From positions 124,001 to 188,000 of the forward strand of contig NZ_JAHLEF010000007.1 in NCBI RefSeq assembly GCF_018861755.1: a stretch of 64,000 bases of DNA. The letters are read 5' to 3'. Below, piece after piece: positions 63,747 to 64,000 of the stretch (positions are counted from its first letter, which is position 1; each line of letters opens with the position of its first letter). Made by a program: the position numbers and the translations under genes. The notes beneath the pieces were generated by a model. The model had not been told where the DNA came from. It did no database searches and worked only from the letters and a program-made list of their open reading frames with translations. This stretch comes from Clostridium sp. CF012 (lineage in GTDB: Bacteria; Bacillota; Clostridia; Clostridiales; Clostridiaceae).

Positions 63747-64000
63747 ATGATTAAAAGCATATTAAATCCAGATCTTTATCATGGTAACAGTAGAACTAGT
63801 AACTTTTTTGAAGGTTGGTATTTTAAATTAGTAGATAAAAATATGGCAAATGTAATATCCTTAATACCTGGAATTTACCTTGGTAAATCCAAAGAAAACT
63901 CTCATTCTTTTATTCAGCTATTGCAAGGTAATAAAGTTAGCTATAAATATAAAAAATTCACCAAAGATGAATTTATATCTAAAAGTAATAATAGACTTAA
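63747..64000 (+). CDS. tocopherol cyclase-like protein, 3' end cut by window edge
   Basis: 84 codons present. ATG 63747 follows TAGGAG. KSILNPDLYHGNSRTSNFFEGWYFKLVD and VISLIPGIYLGKSKENSHSFIQLLQG are the conserved opening of the tocopherol-cyclase-like family (NP..YHG...FFEGWYFK, HSFIQ). Bacterial members in non-photosynthetic species have no known substrate. Transcribed away from the ECF operon. Confidence 0.85.
   Translation, partial: MIKSILNPDLYHGNSRTSNFFEGWYFKLVDKNMANVISLIPGIYLGKSKENSHSFIQLLQGNKVSYKYKKFTKDEFISKSNNRL

Noticed and set aside
1-64000. CRISPR arrays, prophage or insertion sequences
   Set aside because: No regularly spaced repeats, no transposase or integrase, and no phage structural genes were seen; repeats found are coding (29-residue units) or operator-like.

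Overview
The window is low-GC, AT-rich DNA with strong AGGAGG-type ribosome sites, compact operons and U-tailed hairpin terminators. Gene content (complete anaerobic cbi pathway with CbiMNQO cobalt uptake, DUF3842, an LDCC-type small protein, M29 aminopeptidase, DHHW/MBOAT surface module, clostridial-style Lpd with a fused lipoyl domain) points to an anaerobic Firmicute, most likely Clostridium sensu lato. This is inferred from gene families, not from a marker gene; no tRNA or rRNA was seen.

Layout. 1-6.4 kb: a class B penicillin-binding protein cut by the left edge, a coiled-coil DUF4041 protein with 29-residue repeats, a threonine-aldolase remnant, signal peptidase I, a flavodoxin, a dicarboxylate/amino-acid:cation symporter and a DUF1413 protein. 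6.6-7.1 kb: an EAL-domain pseudogene. 7.2-12 kb: a complete branched-chain amino-acid ABC importer (livK-H-M-G-F). 12.3-14.2 kb: a 46-aa LDCC-like protein, a YcxB-family protein and an SGNH hydrolase. 14.2-18.6 kb: a MarR regulator with two ABC exporter half-transporters behind a consensus promoter with tandem operator-like repeats. 18.6-23.6 kb: a BMP-type (NupNOPQ-like) nucleoside importer under a guanine-class purine riboswitch with a visible terminator. 23.7-26.8 kb: a small membrane protein, DUF3842, M29 aminopeptidase and MsrB.

26.8-41.9 kb is the largest coherent block: precorrin-2 dehydrogenase, cbiO-Q-N-M, hemB, cobA-hemD, hemC, cbiJ-H-G-F-L-T-E-D-C and cbiX, all on the minus strand and largely overlapping, led by a full cobalamin riboswitch. 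CobO lies upstream and is itself preceded by a second, internally deleted copy of the same promoter-riboswitch-terminator leader. The genes would take 5-aminolevulinate to about cobyrinic acid and import cobalt; the amidation and nucleotide-loop genes are not in the window.

42-49 kb (plus strand): a MATE exporter with a tandem GNAT protein, then a four-gene surface module (SGNH hydrolase, DUF4358 lipoprotein, MBOAT acyltransferase, DHHW protein) that looks like a cell-surface polymer acylation machine. 49-57 kb (minus): glutamate decarboxylase with an ABC-class ATPase, an unannotated 30-aa peptide with an ideal ribosome site, a MarR / AhpD-like / lipoyl-Lpd redox operon, and a soluble PAS-PAS histidine kinase with no response regulator beside it. 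57-64 kb: a YbaN/DUF454 membrane protein with no ordinary start codon in its best register, a zinc-ribbon membrane protein, a TPR-GGDEF gene broken by one extra base, an ECF sigma / zinc anti-sigma / membrane-protein operon, and the start of a tocopherol-cyclase-like gene cut by the right edge.

Best candidates for something undescribed are the decayed duplicate riboswitch leader before cobO, the AhpD-like plus lipoyl-Lpd redox operon, the 30-aa cysteine-containing peptide and the DUF4358-containing acylation module.
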